NCBI RefSeq assembly: GCF_026342735.1
Contig: NZ_JAPEMM010000001.1
Coordinates: 1,488,001 to 1,552,000, forward strand
Direction of reading: 5' to 3'
DNA length: 64,000 nt
Source of the DNA: Streptomyces sp. NBC_00193
GTDB taxonomy: Bacteria > Actinomycetota > Actinomycetes > Streptomycetales > Streptomycetaceae
Position numbers and translations under genes: made by a program. Numbering within the stretch: position 1 is the first letter of the stretch; every line of letters begins with the position of its first letter. Positions 1-7,417 of the stretch are shown in pieces. Below the pieces are notes generated by a model. The model was not told the DNA's origin. It did no database searches and worked only from the letters and a program-made list of their open reading frames with translations.

Positions 1-35
1 GCAGATCGGCCCGCCATCGCGAGAGGGGCGTCACC

Positions 36-197
36 GTGGAGGAATGGCAGACGTGGATGCAGGCAGCCACCGGAATCATCGGGCTGGTCAACGCCGCTGT
101 TCGGCTCGGCGCCGTGGTCCTGCGCCGGCGCGCAGCCGCCCGGAGGGGGTCCGTGCCGGCCGGCCCGGGGGACGGCGGGGCGGGTGACCGTACGTGA
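36..197 (+). CDS. Small hypothetical protein, 53 aa
   Basis: I do not recognise a family. A GTG codon is preceded by a purine-rich AGAGGGG stretch at a proper distance, and the frame runs 53 codons to TGA. The protein begins MEEWQTWMQ, has a short hydrophobic middle (IIGLVNAAVRLGAVVL, about residues 14-29) followed by an Arg/Ala-rich stretch, so it could be a small single-pass membrane or membrane-associated peptide. It ends 18 bases before the stop of the convergent protease gene. The start and even the reality of the gene are inferred from the ribosome site and composition only. Confidence 0.45.
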   Translation: MEEWQTWMQAATGIIGLVNAAVRLGAVVLRRRAAARRGSVPAGPGDGGAGDRT

Positions 198-214
198 CAC
201 GTGACCGGTGGATC

Positions 215-1018
215 TCAACCGCTCTGCTTCGCCGCCCGCTCGTACAGGGCCTTCGCGCGGTCGTCGAACAGGGCGGCCGTGGAGTCCACGTCCGTGTCCC
301 CGCCGCTCAGCACCCCGATGAGCTGGCCCGGCCGCCCCGGCCCGCCGCGGTCGGCGATCCACGGGCTGCCGCTCGTCCCCGTCCAGAACCCCGAGCAGTT
401 GATGTAGAGCATCGCGGGGTCGTCCTCGTCGTGCCGGCTCTGCGTCGTACAGGCGACGGGCTTGTTCTCGGGGTTGTGCTCGGACTGCGGATAGCCGACG
501 ACGGTCACCTCCCGCTCGTAGCCGGAGGTCCACACGGGCTTCGGGGCCTCGCCGTGTCCGACGACCTCTTGCAGGCTGCGCCCGTCCGCGTCCGGTTCGA
601 CGGTGAGGAAGGCGAAGTCGGCGGTGTCCTCGCCCCACTTCGTCCAGCGCTCGTCGACCTGGACGGAGCGCACCTTCCACACGCCGAGCGGCCGCTGCCC
701 GGAGCCCTCCCCGGAGAAGGCGGGGGCGAAGGCCAGCTCGCCGATGGCCAGCCCGTCGTGCGCGGCCTCGCCCGGCCGCCCGTCCTCGCCGGCGGGGGCC
801 ACGCAGTGCGCGGCGGTGGCGACGACGTTGCCCTGCGGGCTGTCGACGACGCTGGCCGTGCACCAGTGCTCGCCGTTGGCCATGAGGACGCCGACGGTGG
901 GGAAGGGGAGCGCGCCGCGTTCCTCGTAGCCGCCGGAATCCCTGACGAACACCACGGCGAGCAGTGCGACGGCCCCCGCGAGGGCGGCCGAAACGATCCC
1001 CTTGAGCCCGGGGCTCAC
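215..1018 (-). CDS. Membrane-anchored trypsin-like serine protease
   Basis: The protein carries the chymotrypsin-fold triad: His in TAAHCV, Asp in DTADFAFL and Ser in GTSGSPW, with two cysteines (WCTASV and AAHC) placed as in trypsin-like proteases. A hydrophobic segment near the N-terminus (IVSAALAGAVALLAVVFV) would act as a signal anchor, so the catalytic domain should face the cell surface. I chose the GTG whose first bases overlap the stop of the upstream esterase gene (GTGA), giving 267 aa and translational coupling. An alternative start at 1099 adds 27 Arg/Pro-rich residues read over the end of the neighbour. Coupling to the esterase pair suggests a joint role in cell-envelope or extracellular chemistry. 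The substrate is unknown. Confidence 0.8.
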   Translation of the reverse strand: MSPGLKGIVSAALAGAVALLAVVFVRDSGGYEERGALPFPTVGVLMANGEHWCTASVVDSPQGNVVATAAHCVAPAGEDGRPGEAAHDGLAIGELAFAPAFSGEGSGQRPLGVWKVRSVQVDERWTKWGEDTADFAFLTVEPDADGRSLQEVVGHGEAPKPVWTSGYEREVTVVGYPQSEHNPENKPVACTTQSRHDEDDPAMLYINCSGFWTGTSGSPWIADRGGPGRPGQLIGVLSGGDTDVDSTAALFDDRAKALYERAAKQSG

Positions 1019-2223
1019 CGCGGGGCGGCGCCGCTCGCGCCGCCGCTCGGGGCCGGCCGGGGCTTCGGGGTGGGTGCGGACATCACCTTGCTGATCCACT
1101 CCAGTGCGCCCTCCCTCATCCCGCGTACGTAGGACTTCCCGTTGTGCTCACCATCCTGGATCACCTGCAGCGTGGTGTGCACGGGACCCTTGCCGTAGTC
1201 CTTCATGAACCGCTCGGCCTTTTCCCGGCCGGACTCCTTGGTGCCGATCTGGAAGTTCACGTAGACGTCCGGGCCGCCCGCCGCGATCAGCTTCGCGGCG
1301 AGCTTCTCCGGGTTGTTCTCGTCCATGGCCTGCGTGTTTCCCTTCCACAGCGGGGAATCGGGGACGATGTCGACCCCGCTCGCGATGGCCGCCTTGAAGC
1401 GGTCGGGGTACTTCAGGACGTGCTTGAAGGCTCCGAATCCGCCCGCCGAGGAGCCCATGAAGGCCCACCCGTCGCGGGAGGTGAAGGTCCGGAAATTGGC
1501 CTTCGCGAAATCCGGGACGTCTTCGACCATCCAGGTGCCCATCTTGGGCTCTCCGGGGATGTCCGAGGCGTCGAAGTGGTGCTTGGTGTCGGCGTTGTGC
1601 ACCGGCATGACCAGGATGAAGGGCAGGCTCTTGCCGGACTTCGCCCCGTCGCTCACGGCCTGCTGGAGGCCGAGGCCGGGGCCCGTCCCCCAGTAGTTCG
1701 TGGGGTAGCCGCGGCCGCCGGGCAGGGAGATCAGGACCGGGAAGGCGCTGTCGGCGTAGGCCGGGTCGTCGTACTCCTTCGGCACCCACACCCAGACGTC
1801 GCCCGTGAACCCGGACTTCTTGCCCGTCAGGGTGGCCTTGGCGATCTGGGTGCCGTCCGGCAGCCGGGAGGTCCGGACGAAATCGGCCTTCGGCCCGGTG
1901 GGCATGCGTACGCCGGGTGCGGACCCGGTGTCGGAGGCGGTGGAGGCCGCGGTCCGGGACTTCCCGAAGGAGACGGGATCGCCTATGTCCGAGAAGAGGC
2001 CGTAGTGGTACGCGGCCGCCCCGCCGCCCGCCAGGAGGGTGAGCCCGAGCCCCCCGCTGATCAGGATCAGGCGCAGCCGGCGCTTGGGGCGGCCGGCCCC
2101 GGGACCGGCGGCGCCCTCGGGACCGGCGCCGCCGCCGCTCGTGGCGGTCGTGGCGGCGCCCTCGGTCGTGGTCGCGCCGTCCCCGGTGGTGGCGGCCCTG
2201 TCACCCTGCAGGTCTTGGTGCAC
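1015..2223 (-). CDS. Membrane-anchored alpha/beta-hydrolase esterase (esterase D / antigen-85-like), copy 1
   Basis: A 402-residue alpha/beta hydrolase with a disordered Thr/Gly/Ala-rich N-terminus, one membrane helix (LILISGGLGLTLLAGGGAAA) and an extracellular catalytic domain. The nucleophile elbow is GSSAG (Ser about residue 259 from this start), and the C-terminal GEHNG supplies the likely catalytic His. The architecture is that of the putative esterase / S-formylglutathione hydrolase-like family that also includes mycolyltransferase-type enzymes. I chose the GTG at 2223 because the encoded start VHQDLQ matches MHQDPQ of the paralogue next door. A longer frame begins at 2295. It is the middle gene of a three-gene run: paralogue, this gene, protease. 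The true substrate cannot be read from sequence. Confidence 0.75.
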   Translation of the reverse strand: MHQDLQGDRAATTGDGATTTEGAATTATSGGGAGPEGAAGPGAGRPKRRLRLILISGGLGLTLLAGGGAAAYHYGLFSDIGDPVSFGKSRTAASTASDTGSAPGVRMPTGPKADFVRTSRLPDGTQIAKATLTGKKSGFTGDVWVWVPKEYDDPAYADSAFPVLISLPGGRGYPTNYWGTGPGLGLQQAVSDGAKSGKSLPFILVMPVHNADTKHHFDASDIPGEPKMGTWMVEDVPDFAKANFRTFTSRDGWAFMGSSAGGFGAFKHVLKYPDRFKAAIASGVDIVPDSPLWKGNTQAMDENNPEKLAAKLIAAGGPDVYVNFQIGTKESGREKAERFMKDYGKGPVHTTLQVIQDGEHNGKSYVRGMREGALEWISKVMSAPTPKPRPAPSGGASGAAPR

Positions 2224-2367
2224 GGATCGTTCCCGTTCCTTCTCCGGCGCCCTCTGGGAGCGTGGGTTGGACCGTTTGGTCCCCCTTACATCCATAACAG
2301 AGGTATGAACGACCGGATGGGTTGCCTGGGACGGGTGGACGTGTCGAGGGCCACGCGGGTCAGCGGG

Positions 2368-3615
2368 TCAGCCCGTTTCGGGCTTCGGGCCCTTCAGGAC
2401 CTTGCTGACCCATTCCAGTGAGCCTTCCTTCATGCCGCGCACGTAGTGCCAGCCGTTGTGCTCGCCGTTCTGGATGTCCCGGATGGTCATCTTGACCGGG
2501 CCCTTGGCGTACTTCTGCTGGAACTGCGTCATGCGCTCCTTGCCGCTCTCCTTGGTCCCGATCTGGAAGTTGATGTAGACCTCGGGACCGCCCGTGTCGA
2601 TCAGCTTCTGGGCGAGCTTCTCGGGGTTGTTCGCGTCCATCTCCGCCTGGTGGCCCTTCCAGAACGGGGAGTCGGGGACGATCTCGCCGCCGCTCGCGAT
2701 CACGGCCTTGAACTTGTCCGGGTGCTGGAGGACCTGCTTCATGCCGACGAAGGCGCCGGAGGAGGAGCCCATGAAGGCCCAGCCGTCGCGGGACTTGTAC
2801 GTACGGAAGTTGGCGCGGGTGAAGTCCGGGACGTCCTCGGCGATCCAGGTGCCCATCTTGGGCTGTCCGGGTATGTCGGAGCCGTCGTAGTAGTACTTCG
2901 CGTCCGGGTTGAGCACCGGCATGATCACGATGAACGGCAGGCTGGTGCCGGCCTGGACGCCCTCGCTGATGGCCTTCTGGAGGCCGAGGCTGCGGTCGGC
3001 CCAGTAGTTGCTCGGGAAGCCGTTGCCCCCGGGGAGCGCGATGAGCACCGGGAAGCCGCTCTTGGCGTACTTCGGGTCCGCGTACTCCTTCGGCGTCCAC
3101 ACCCAGACGTCGCCCTCGAAGCCGGACTTGGCTCCCTTGAGGCGGGTCTTGGCGATGATCGTGCCGTCGTCGAGCTTGGTGGTCTGCTTGAACTCGGAGC
3201 TCGGGCCGGTCGCCGGCTGCACGTCCGGGTCGCCGGTCGGCGCGGGCGGACTCGCGGGGGTCTGGCCCGGGTTCCCCTGCGCCGTCCCCGCGTCGGCGGG
3301 GGGCGGGGTCTTGCCGAAGCTCACCGAGGAGCCGTTGCCGGAGAACCAGTCCAGCTTCCAGGCGGCGAAGCCACCACCGCCGAGGAGGAGCACGAACGCC
3401 ACGGCCGCGCTGGTCCACAGCACGCGGCGGGAGCGGGTGCGGCCGGAGAGCTGCGGGGGCTCGGGTATGTGCGGGGGGACGTACGGCTGCTCCTGCCGGT
3501 ACGAAGGGTCGTACCGGTACGACTGGTCCTGTGGGTACGACTGGTCCTGCGGGTGCGACGGGTAGGGCTGGTACGGCTGGTCATCGGGCCGCGGACGCTG
3601 CGGGTCCTGGTGCAC
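2368..3615 (-). CDS. Membrane-anchored alpha/beta-hydrolase esterase, copy 2
   Basis: A 415-residue paralogue of the downstream gene with the same layout: a Tyr/Gln/Pro/Asp-rich cytoplasmic tail containing near-repeats such as QDQSY, a membrane helix (about residues 65-85), a low-complexity Pro/Ala linker, then the esterase domain. The nucleophile motif is GSSSG (Ser about 285) and the catalytic His is in GEHNG. The two proteins align through the whole catalytic part (for example FMGSSxGxF, TKESG, NNPEKLA), so they arose by tandem duplication. The intergenic gap of about 140 bases before copy 1 allows one transcript. The function is probably hydrolysis or acyl transfer at the cell surface. 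Confidence 0.75.
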   Translation of the reverse strand: MHQDPQRPRPDDQPYQPYPSHPQDQSYPQDQSYRYDPSYRQEQPYVPPHIPEPPQLSGRTRSRRVLWTSAAVAFVLLLGGGGFAAWKLDWFSGNGSSVSFGKTPPPADAGTAQGNPGQTPASPPAPTGDPDVQPATGPSSEFKQTTKLDDGTIIAKTRLKGAKSGFEGDVWVWTPKEYADPKYAKSGFPVLIALPGGNGFPSNYWADRSLGLQKAISEGVQAGTSLPFIVIMPVLNPDAKYYYDGSDIPGQPKMGTWIAEDVPDFTRANFRTYKSRDGWAFMGSSSGAFVGMKQVLQHPDKFKAVIASGGEIVPDSPFWKGHQAEMDANNPEKLAQKLIDTGGPEVYINFQIGTKESGKERMTQFQQKYAKGPVKMTIRDIQNGEHNGWHYVRGMKEGSLEWVSKVLKGPKPETG

Positions 3616-3756
3616 GAACTTCGCTCCGAACGGTCATGACTGCCCCCCGGTGGGACAGAAGGGACTGGGATCCCCCTAGTCCTGATGTGTGAATCCCCCG
3701 GAAAGTTCCAAATCAGCGCAAAATCATGATCCGGATTCCGCGCACCCCGTCTCGGC

Positions 3757-4194
3757 TCACCGCAGCGCATCGAGGACGCCCGCGCACCGCCCGAGCAGTC
3801 CGATCAGCAGCTCCCGCTCCTCGTCGCTGAACTCGGCGGCGAGCGCCCGCTCCACCGACACCGCCCCCGCGTCGGCCAGCTCCATCGCGGAGCGCCCCTC
3901 GTCGGTGAGCCGGGTCTCCAGGACGTTGCGGTGGAGTTCGTGCGGGGTCCGCTCGATGAGTCCGCGCTCCACGAGGTTCTTCAGCACGGTGTTCATGGTC
4001 GGCGGCGTCACCCCGCACAGCCGCGCGAGGGAGGCGGCGGAGATCCCGGGCTTCTCGGAGAGCCAGAGCAGGGCGGCGTACTGCGGAACCGTTACTGCGG
4101 CCGGCTTCACCGCCGCGTTCTTGGCCCCGACGAGCGCCTGCTCGGCGCGCTTGAGGTAGGAGCCGATGCGCTGCTCGACGGGCATGGAAGTCAT
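3757..4194 (-). CDS. MarR-family transcriptional regulator
   Basis: A 145-residue winged helix-turn-helix protein with typical MarR features: an N-terminal dimerisation helix, the recognition region SAASLARLCGVTPPTMNTVLKNLVERGLIER, and the wing RNVLETRLTDEG. I chose the ATG at 4194 (MTSMPVEQ) just after a GGGG ribosome-binding stretch. A frame from 4218 adds eight residues. The gene is divergent from the SMP-30-like gene, and a perfect 12-bp palindrome lies between them, so it probably represses both itself and that neighbour. The ligand is unknown. Confidence 0.85.
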   Translation of the reverse strand: MTSMPVEQRIGSYLKRAEQALVGAKNAAVKPAAVTVPQYAALLWLSEKPGISAASLARLCGVTPPTMNTVLKNLVERGLIERTPHELHRNVLETRLTDEGRSAMELADAGAVSVERALAAEFSDEERELLIGLLGRCAGVLDALR

Positions 4195-4221
4195 CCCCGC
4201 ATCATAAAGCCCTTGCATGCA

Positions 4222-4233
4222 TTAGAGCTCTAA
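4222..4233. promoter_or_regulatory. Palindromic operator TTAGAGCTCTAA
   Basis: A perfect 12-bp palindrome, AT-rich against a GC-rich background, in the short region between the divergent marR-type gene and the SMP-30-like gene. MarR dimers bind such palindromes, so this is the likely operator. Its position near both starts would allow control of both promoters. Confidence 0.5.
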
Positions 4234-4271
4234 CTTACATTCGTGCTCATCCGGAGAGAAGAGGACGTCCG

Positions 4272-5294
4272 ATGAAGAGGCTCCTGCCCGTCGCCCTGCT
4301 GACCCTGACCGCGGCCCTGACCCTCGGCGCGGCCCCCGCCCCCGCCGCCTCGGCCTCGACCTCGGCCTCGACCGGCGACGCCCCCGTCGGCCGGGGAGTC
4401 CGTACGGACATCTCCACCGCCTTCGCCCTGCCCGGCGAGCGGGTCTTCCCGGAGGGCATAGCCGCCGACCCCCGCTCCGGCACGGTCTACGTCGGCTCCT
4501 ACACGAACGGCGCCGTCTACCGGGCCCGCCCCGGCGCCCGCACCGCGGAGGTCTTCCTGCCCCCGGGCACCGACGGGCGGCACACCGCGAACGGGCTGCG
4601 GGTCGACGGGCACGGCCGGCTCTGGGTGACCGACTCCACCGCGGGCGTCTCGGTCTACGACACCCGCTCGGGGGCCCGGCTCGCCCACTTCGAGATCCCC
4701 GGGAGCGGGCCGCGCTTCCTCAACGACCTGGCCGTCACCCCGGACGGCACCGCCTACCTCACCGACAGCGTCCGCGCGGTGGTCTACCGGGTCACCCCGG
4801 AGCAACTCGCCGCAGGCTCCGGGCCGCTGCTGCCCGCGTACGACCTGAGCGGGCTGCTCACCCCCTCCCCGGCGGGCAGCTTCAGCCTCAACGGCATCAC
4901 GGCGGACCCGGCCGGGCGGTTCCTGCTCACCGTCGACATGACGGCCGGCGATCTCCACCGCATCGACCCGGTCTCCGGGGCGGTGTCCCGCGTCGCCCTG
5001 ACCGGCGGGGACCTGAAGACCGCCGACGGCCTCGACCTCGCCCCCGGCGGGGTGCTGCGCGCGGCCCAGAACACGCGCAACACCCTGAGCCGCTGGCAGG
5101 TGTCGGCCGACGGTACGCGGGCCCGCCTGGTCCGCACCGTCACGGACCCCGCGCTCCAGATCCCGACCACGCTGGTGCAGGTGCCGGGGCGGACCCTGGT
5201 GGTCCGGTCCCAGTTCGACAAGGACGGCGGGCCGCTGCCCTCGACCGGCGGCGCGCCGACACAGTTCACGGTCGCCTCGGTCCGCGGGTTCTGA
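4272..5294 (+). CDS. Secreted SMP-30/gluconolactonase-like beta-propeller protein
   Basis: A 340-residue protein with a clear Sec signal peptide (MKRLLPVALLTLTAALTLG, cleavage near APA). The mature part shows the repeated propeller pattern of the SMP-30/NHL type: PEGIAADP, NGLRVDGHGRLWVTDS, LNDLAVTPDGTAYLTDS, LNGITADPAGRFLLTVD, ADGLDLAPGG. Family members hydrolyse lactones or act as binding scaffolds. The specific reaction cannot be assigned. A GGAGAG ribosome site precedes the ATG. It is divergent from a MarR regulator that probably controls it. Confidence 0.75.
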   Translation: MKRLLPVALLTLTAALTLGAAPAPAASASTSASTGDAPVGRGVRTDISTAFALPGERVFPEGIAADPRSGTVYVGSYTNGAVYRARPGARTAEVFLPPGTDGRHTANGLRVDGHGRLWVTDSTAGVSVYDTRSGARLAHFEIPGSGPRFLNDLAVTPDGTAYLTDSVRAVVYRVTPEQLAAGSGPLLPAYDLSGLLTPSPAGSFSLNGITADPAGRFLLTVDMTAGDLHRIDPVSGAVSRVALTGGDLKTADGLDLAPGGVLRAAQNTRNTLSRWQVSADGTRARLVRTVTDPALQIPTTLVQVPGRTLVVRSQFDKDGGPLPSTGGAPTQFTVASVRGF

Positions 5295-5368
5295 CGTCCG
5301 GGCGGGTACTGACGTCCGGGCGGGTTCCGGCGGCCGACTCCGTCGGCGGGTTCCGTCGGCCGGCTCCG

Positions 5369-6055
5369 TCAGCCGCGCAGGTAGGCCAGCACCGCGAGGA
5401 CCCGGCGGTGGGATTCCTGCGCCGGGGGCAGGTCGAGCTTCATCAGGATGTTCCCGATGTGCTTGCCCACCGCCGCCTCCGAGACGGTGAGCCGGCGGGA
5501 CACCTCGGCGTTGGAGTGTCCCTCGGCCACCAGGGCGAGGACCTCCCGCTCGCGGGCCGTCAGCCGTTCCAGGGGGTCGCGGCGGCGGCTGATGAGCCGG
5601 CGCACCACCTCGGGGTCGACCACGGTCCCGCCGGCCGCCACCCGCGCGACCGCGTCGAGGAACTCCTCGACCTGCCCGACGCGGTCCTTGAGCAGGTACC
5701 CGACGGCCGTCCCGTCGCCGGAATCGAGCAGCTCGGCGGCGTACGAGCGCTGCACGTACTGGGAGAGGACCAGGACGGGCAGGTCCGGCCGGGTCTCGCG
5801 CAGCCGCACGGCCGCCCGCAGTCCCTCGTCGGTGTGGTCCGGGGGCATCCGCACGTCGGTGACGACGATGTCCGGCCGGTGCTCGGCGACGGCCGCTTCG
5901 AGCGCGGCCGCGTCGCCGACGGCGGCCACCGTGCGGTGGCCGAAGCGGGCGAGCAGACCGACGAGGCCCTCGCGGAGCAGCACGGAGTCCTCGGCGAGGA
6001 CCACGCGCAGGCCCGCCGGGGCGTTTACCGGATCTTCGGTGCCTTCGGAACGCAA
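5369..6055 (-). CDS. NarL/LuxR-family response regulator
   Basis: The receiver domain has the acidic pocket (LAEDSVLLREG), the phospho-acceptor Asp in VVTDVRMPP and the conserved Lys in YLLKDRV. The C-terminal LuxR-type HTH is LTAREREVLALVAEGHSNAEVSRRL and following. It pairs with the histidine kinase immediately upstream. The start is uncertain: a TTG at 6055 has a GGAG site five bases upstream and overlaps the kinase 3' end, while a GTG at 6004 gives the shorter, more typical N-terminus VVLAEDS. Target genes are unknown. The divergent permease beyond the kinase is a candidate. Confidence 0.85.
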   Translation of the reverse strand: MRSEGTEDPVNAPAGLRVVLAEDSVLLREGLVGLLARFGHRTVAAVGDAAALEAAVAEHRPDIVVTDVRMPPDHTDEGLRAAVRLRETRPDLPVLVLSQYVQRSYAAELLDSGDGTAVGYLLKDRVGQVEEFLDAVARVAAGGTVVDPEVVRRLISRRRDPLERLTAREREVLALVAEGHSNAEVSRRLTVSEAAVGKHIGNILMKLDLPPAQESHRRVLAVLAYLRG

Positions 6056-7308
6056 GGGATCTCCACACGCAGCAGGGTCGGACCTCCAGGAGGACTGGTC
6101 AGGGTCAGTCTGCCGTCCACGACGGACACCCGGTCGGCGAGTCCCGTCAGTCCGCTCCCCCGCCCCGCGTCCGCGCCGCCGCGGCCGTCGTCGGCCACCT
6201 CCACGGTGAGCCGGGTTCCGTCGTGCCGTCCGGTGACGGTGATGCGGCCCGCCCCGCTGTGCTTGGCCGCGTTGGCCAGGGCCTCGCTGACGAAGAAGTA
6301 CCCGGCGGACTCTGCCGGTTCGGGGAGCCGGCCGGGGAGGTCGAAGTCGGTGTCGACCGGGATCGGCGAGCGGTCGGCGATGTCGGCGACGGCGTCGGGC
6401 AGGCCCCGGTCGCTGAGCACCTGCGGGTGGATGCCGTGGACGAGCTCGCGCAGCGAGGTCAGCGCCAGCCCGGCCTCGGCGTGTGCGGCGGCCAGTTGCG
6501 CGGCGAGCGGGCTGCCGGGCGGGGCGTCGAGCCGGGCCAGGCCCAGGGCCATGGACAGCGCGACGAGCCGCTGCTGCGCGCCGTCGTGCAAGTCCCGTTC
6601 GATGCGCCGCCGTTCGGCGTCGAAGGCGGCCGCCAGCCGGGCCCGGGAGCTGGTCAGCTCGGTGACCTTGACGGCCAGGTCTGCGGGGCCGGGGCCGAGC
6701 ATCAGCCGGGCCAGGGCCGCGCGGGCGGCCGCCGCCACGCCGAGCGCGTAGAGGAAGAGCGGCAGGAGGAGCAGGCCGACGGCGGCGCACAGCAGGGCCT
6801 CGGGGTAGCCGGTGATGCCGTGGATCTTGAGGGGGTTGGCCTGTTCCCCGTCGAGGGCGAGCAGTACCGGCGTCGCCAGGAGGTCGGCGGGCAGGAGGAG
6901 CGCGGTGCCCACGGCGAGCAGTTCCAGCGGCCACAGCAGGGTGGCGGCGAGCACCGCGTAGCCCAGTTCCCGCCAGGTCGCCTGCTCGCGGAAGCGGGTG
7001 CGGGCCCACGCCGCGAGCCCCGTACGGTCCGGATCGCGGTGCGGGTCGGGCAGCGGCGCGGAGCCCGGGTCCCACAAACGCAGCCGGCGGCGCTCGACGG
7101 CCGCGAACGGTACGCCGGCCAGCGCGAGCGCGGCGAGCAGCGGAAGCCCCACGAGGACGACGGCGAGCACCGCCCCGGACACGGCGAGCAGGGTCAGCAC
7201 GGCGAAGGCGAGCGCGCCGATGATGCCGCCGGAGAGCAGGTAGGCGGCGGCGCGCCACGGCCGGGCGGTGCGCAGGTACCGGCCCGGGACGGGGAGGGAG
7301 AGCGGCAT
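6025..7308 (-). CDS. Two-component sensor histidine kinase (HisKA_3 type)
   Basis: A 427-residue kinase with several membrane helices in the first half (about residues 21-70, 116-150 and 170-200), then the dimerisation motif RIERDLHDGAQQRL with phospho-acceptor His 241, and a GHKL ATPase domain (ALANAAKHSGA, VADDGRGG, GSGLTGLADRV). I chose the ATG at 7308, which has a GGTGGA site in front. Longer frames reach 7356 or 7590 but run into the divergent permease promoter. It overlaps the response regulator, so the two are co-transcribed. The signal is unknown. Confidence 0.85.
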   Translation of the reverse strand: MPLSLPVPGRYLRTARPWRAAAYLLSGGIIGALAFAVLTLLAVSGAVLAVVLVGLPLLAALALAGVPFAAVERRRLRLWDPGSAPLPDPHRDPDRTGLAAWARTRFREQATWRELGYAVLAATLLWPLELLAVGTALLLPADLLATPVLLALDGEQANPLKIHGITGYPEALLCAAVGLLLLPLFLYALGVAAAARAALARLMLGPGPADLAVKVTELTSSRARLAAAFDAERRRIERDLHDGAQQRLVALSMALGLARLDAPPGSPLAAQLAAAHAEAGLALTSLRELVHGIHPQVLSDRGLPDAVADIADRSPIPVDTDFDLPGRLPEPAESAGYFFVSEALANAAKHSGAGRITVTGRHDGTRLTVEVADDGRGGADAGRGSGLTGLADRVSVVDGRLTLTSPPGGPTLLRVEIPCVPKAPKIR

Positions 7309-7417
7309 GCGTCCACCGTAGGCGGCGGGCGCGGGCGGCGCGGTAGGGCTGGCCATACCCTCGGGACTCGCCCCTGCCCCGCTGACCGGGGGCCGCGCGG
7401 CCGGTTGGCTGGGAACC

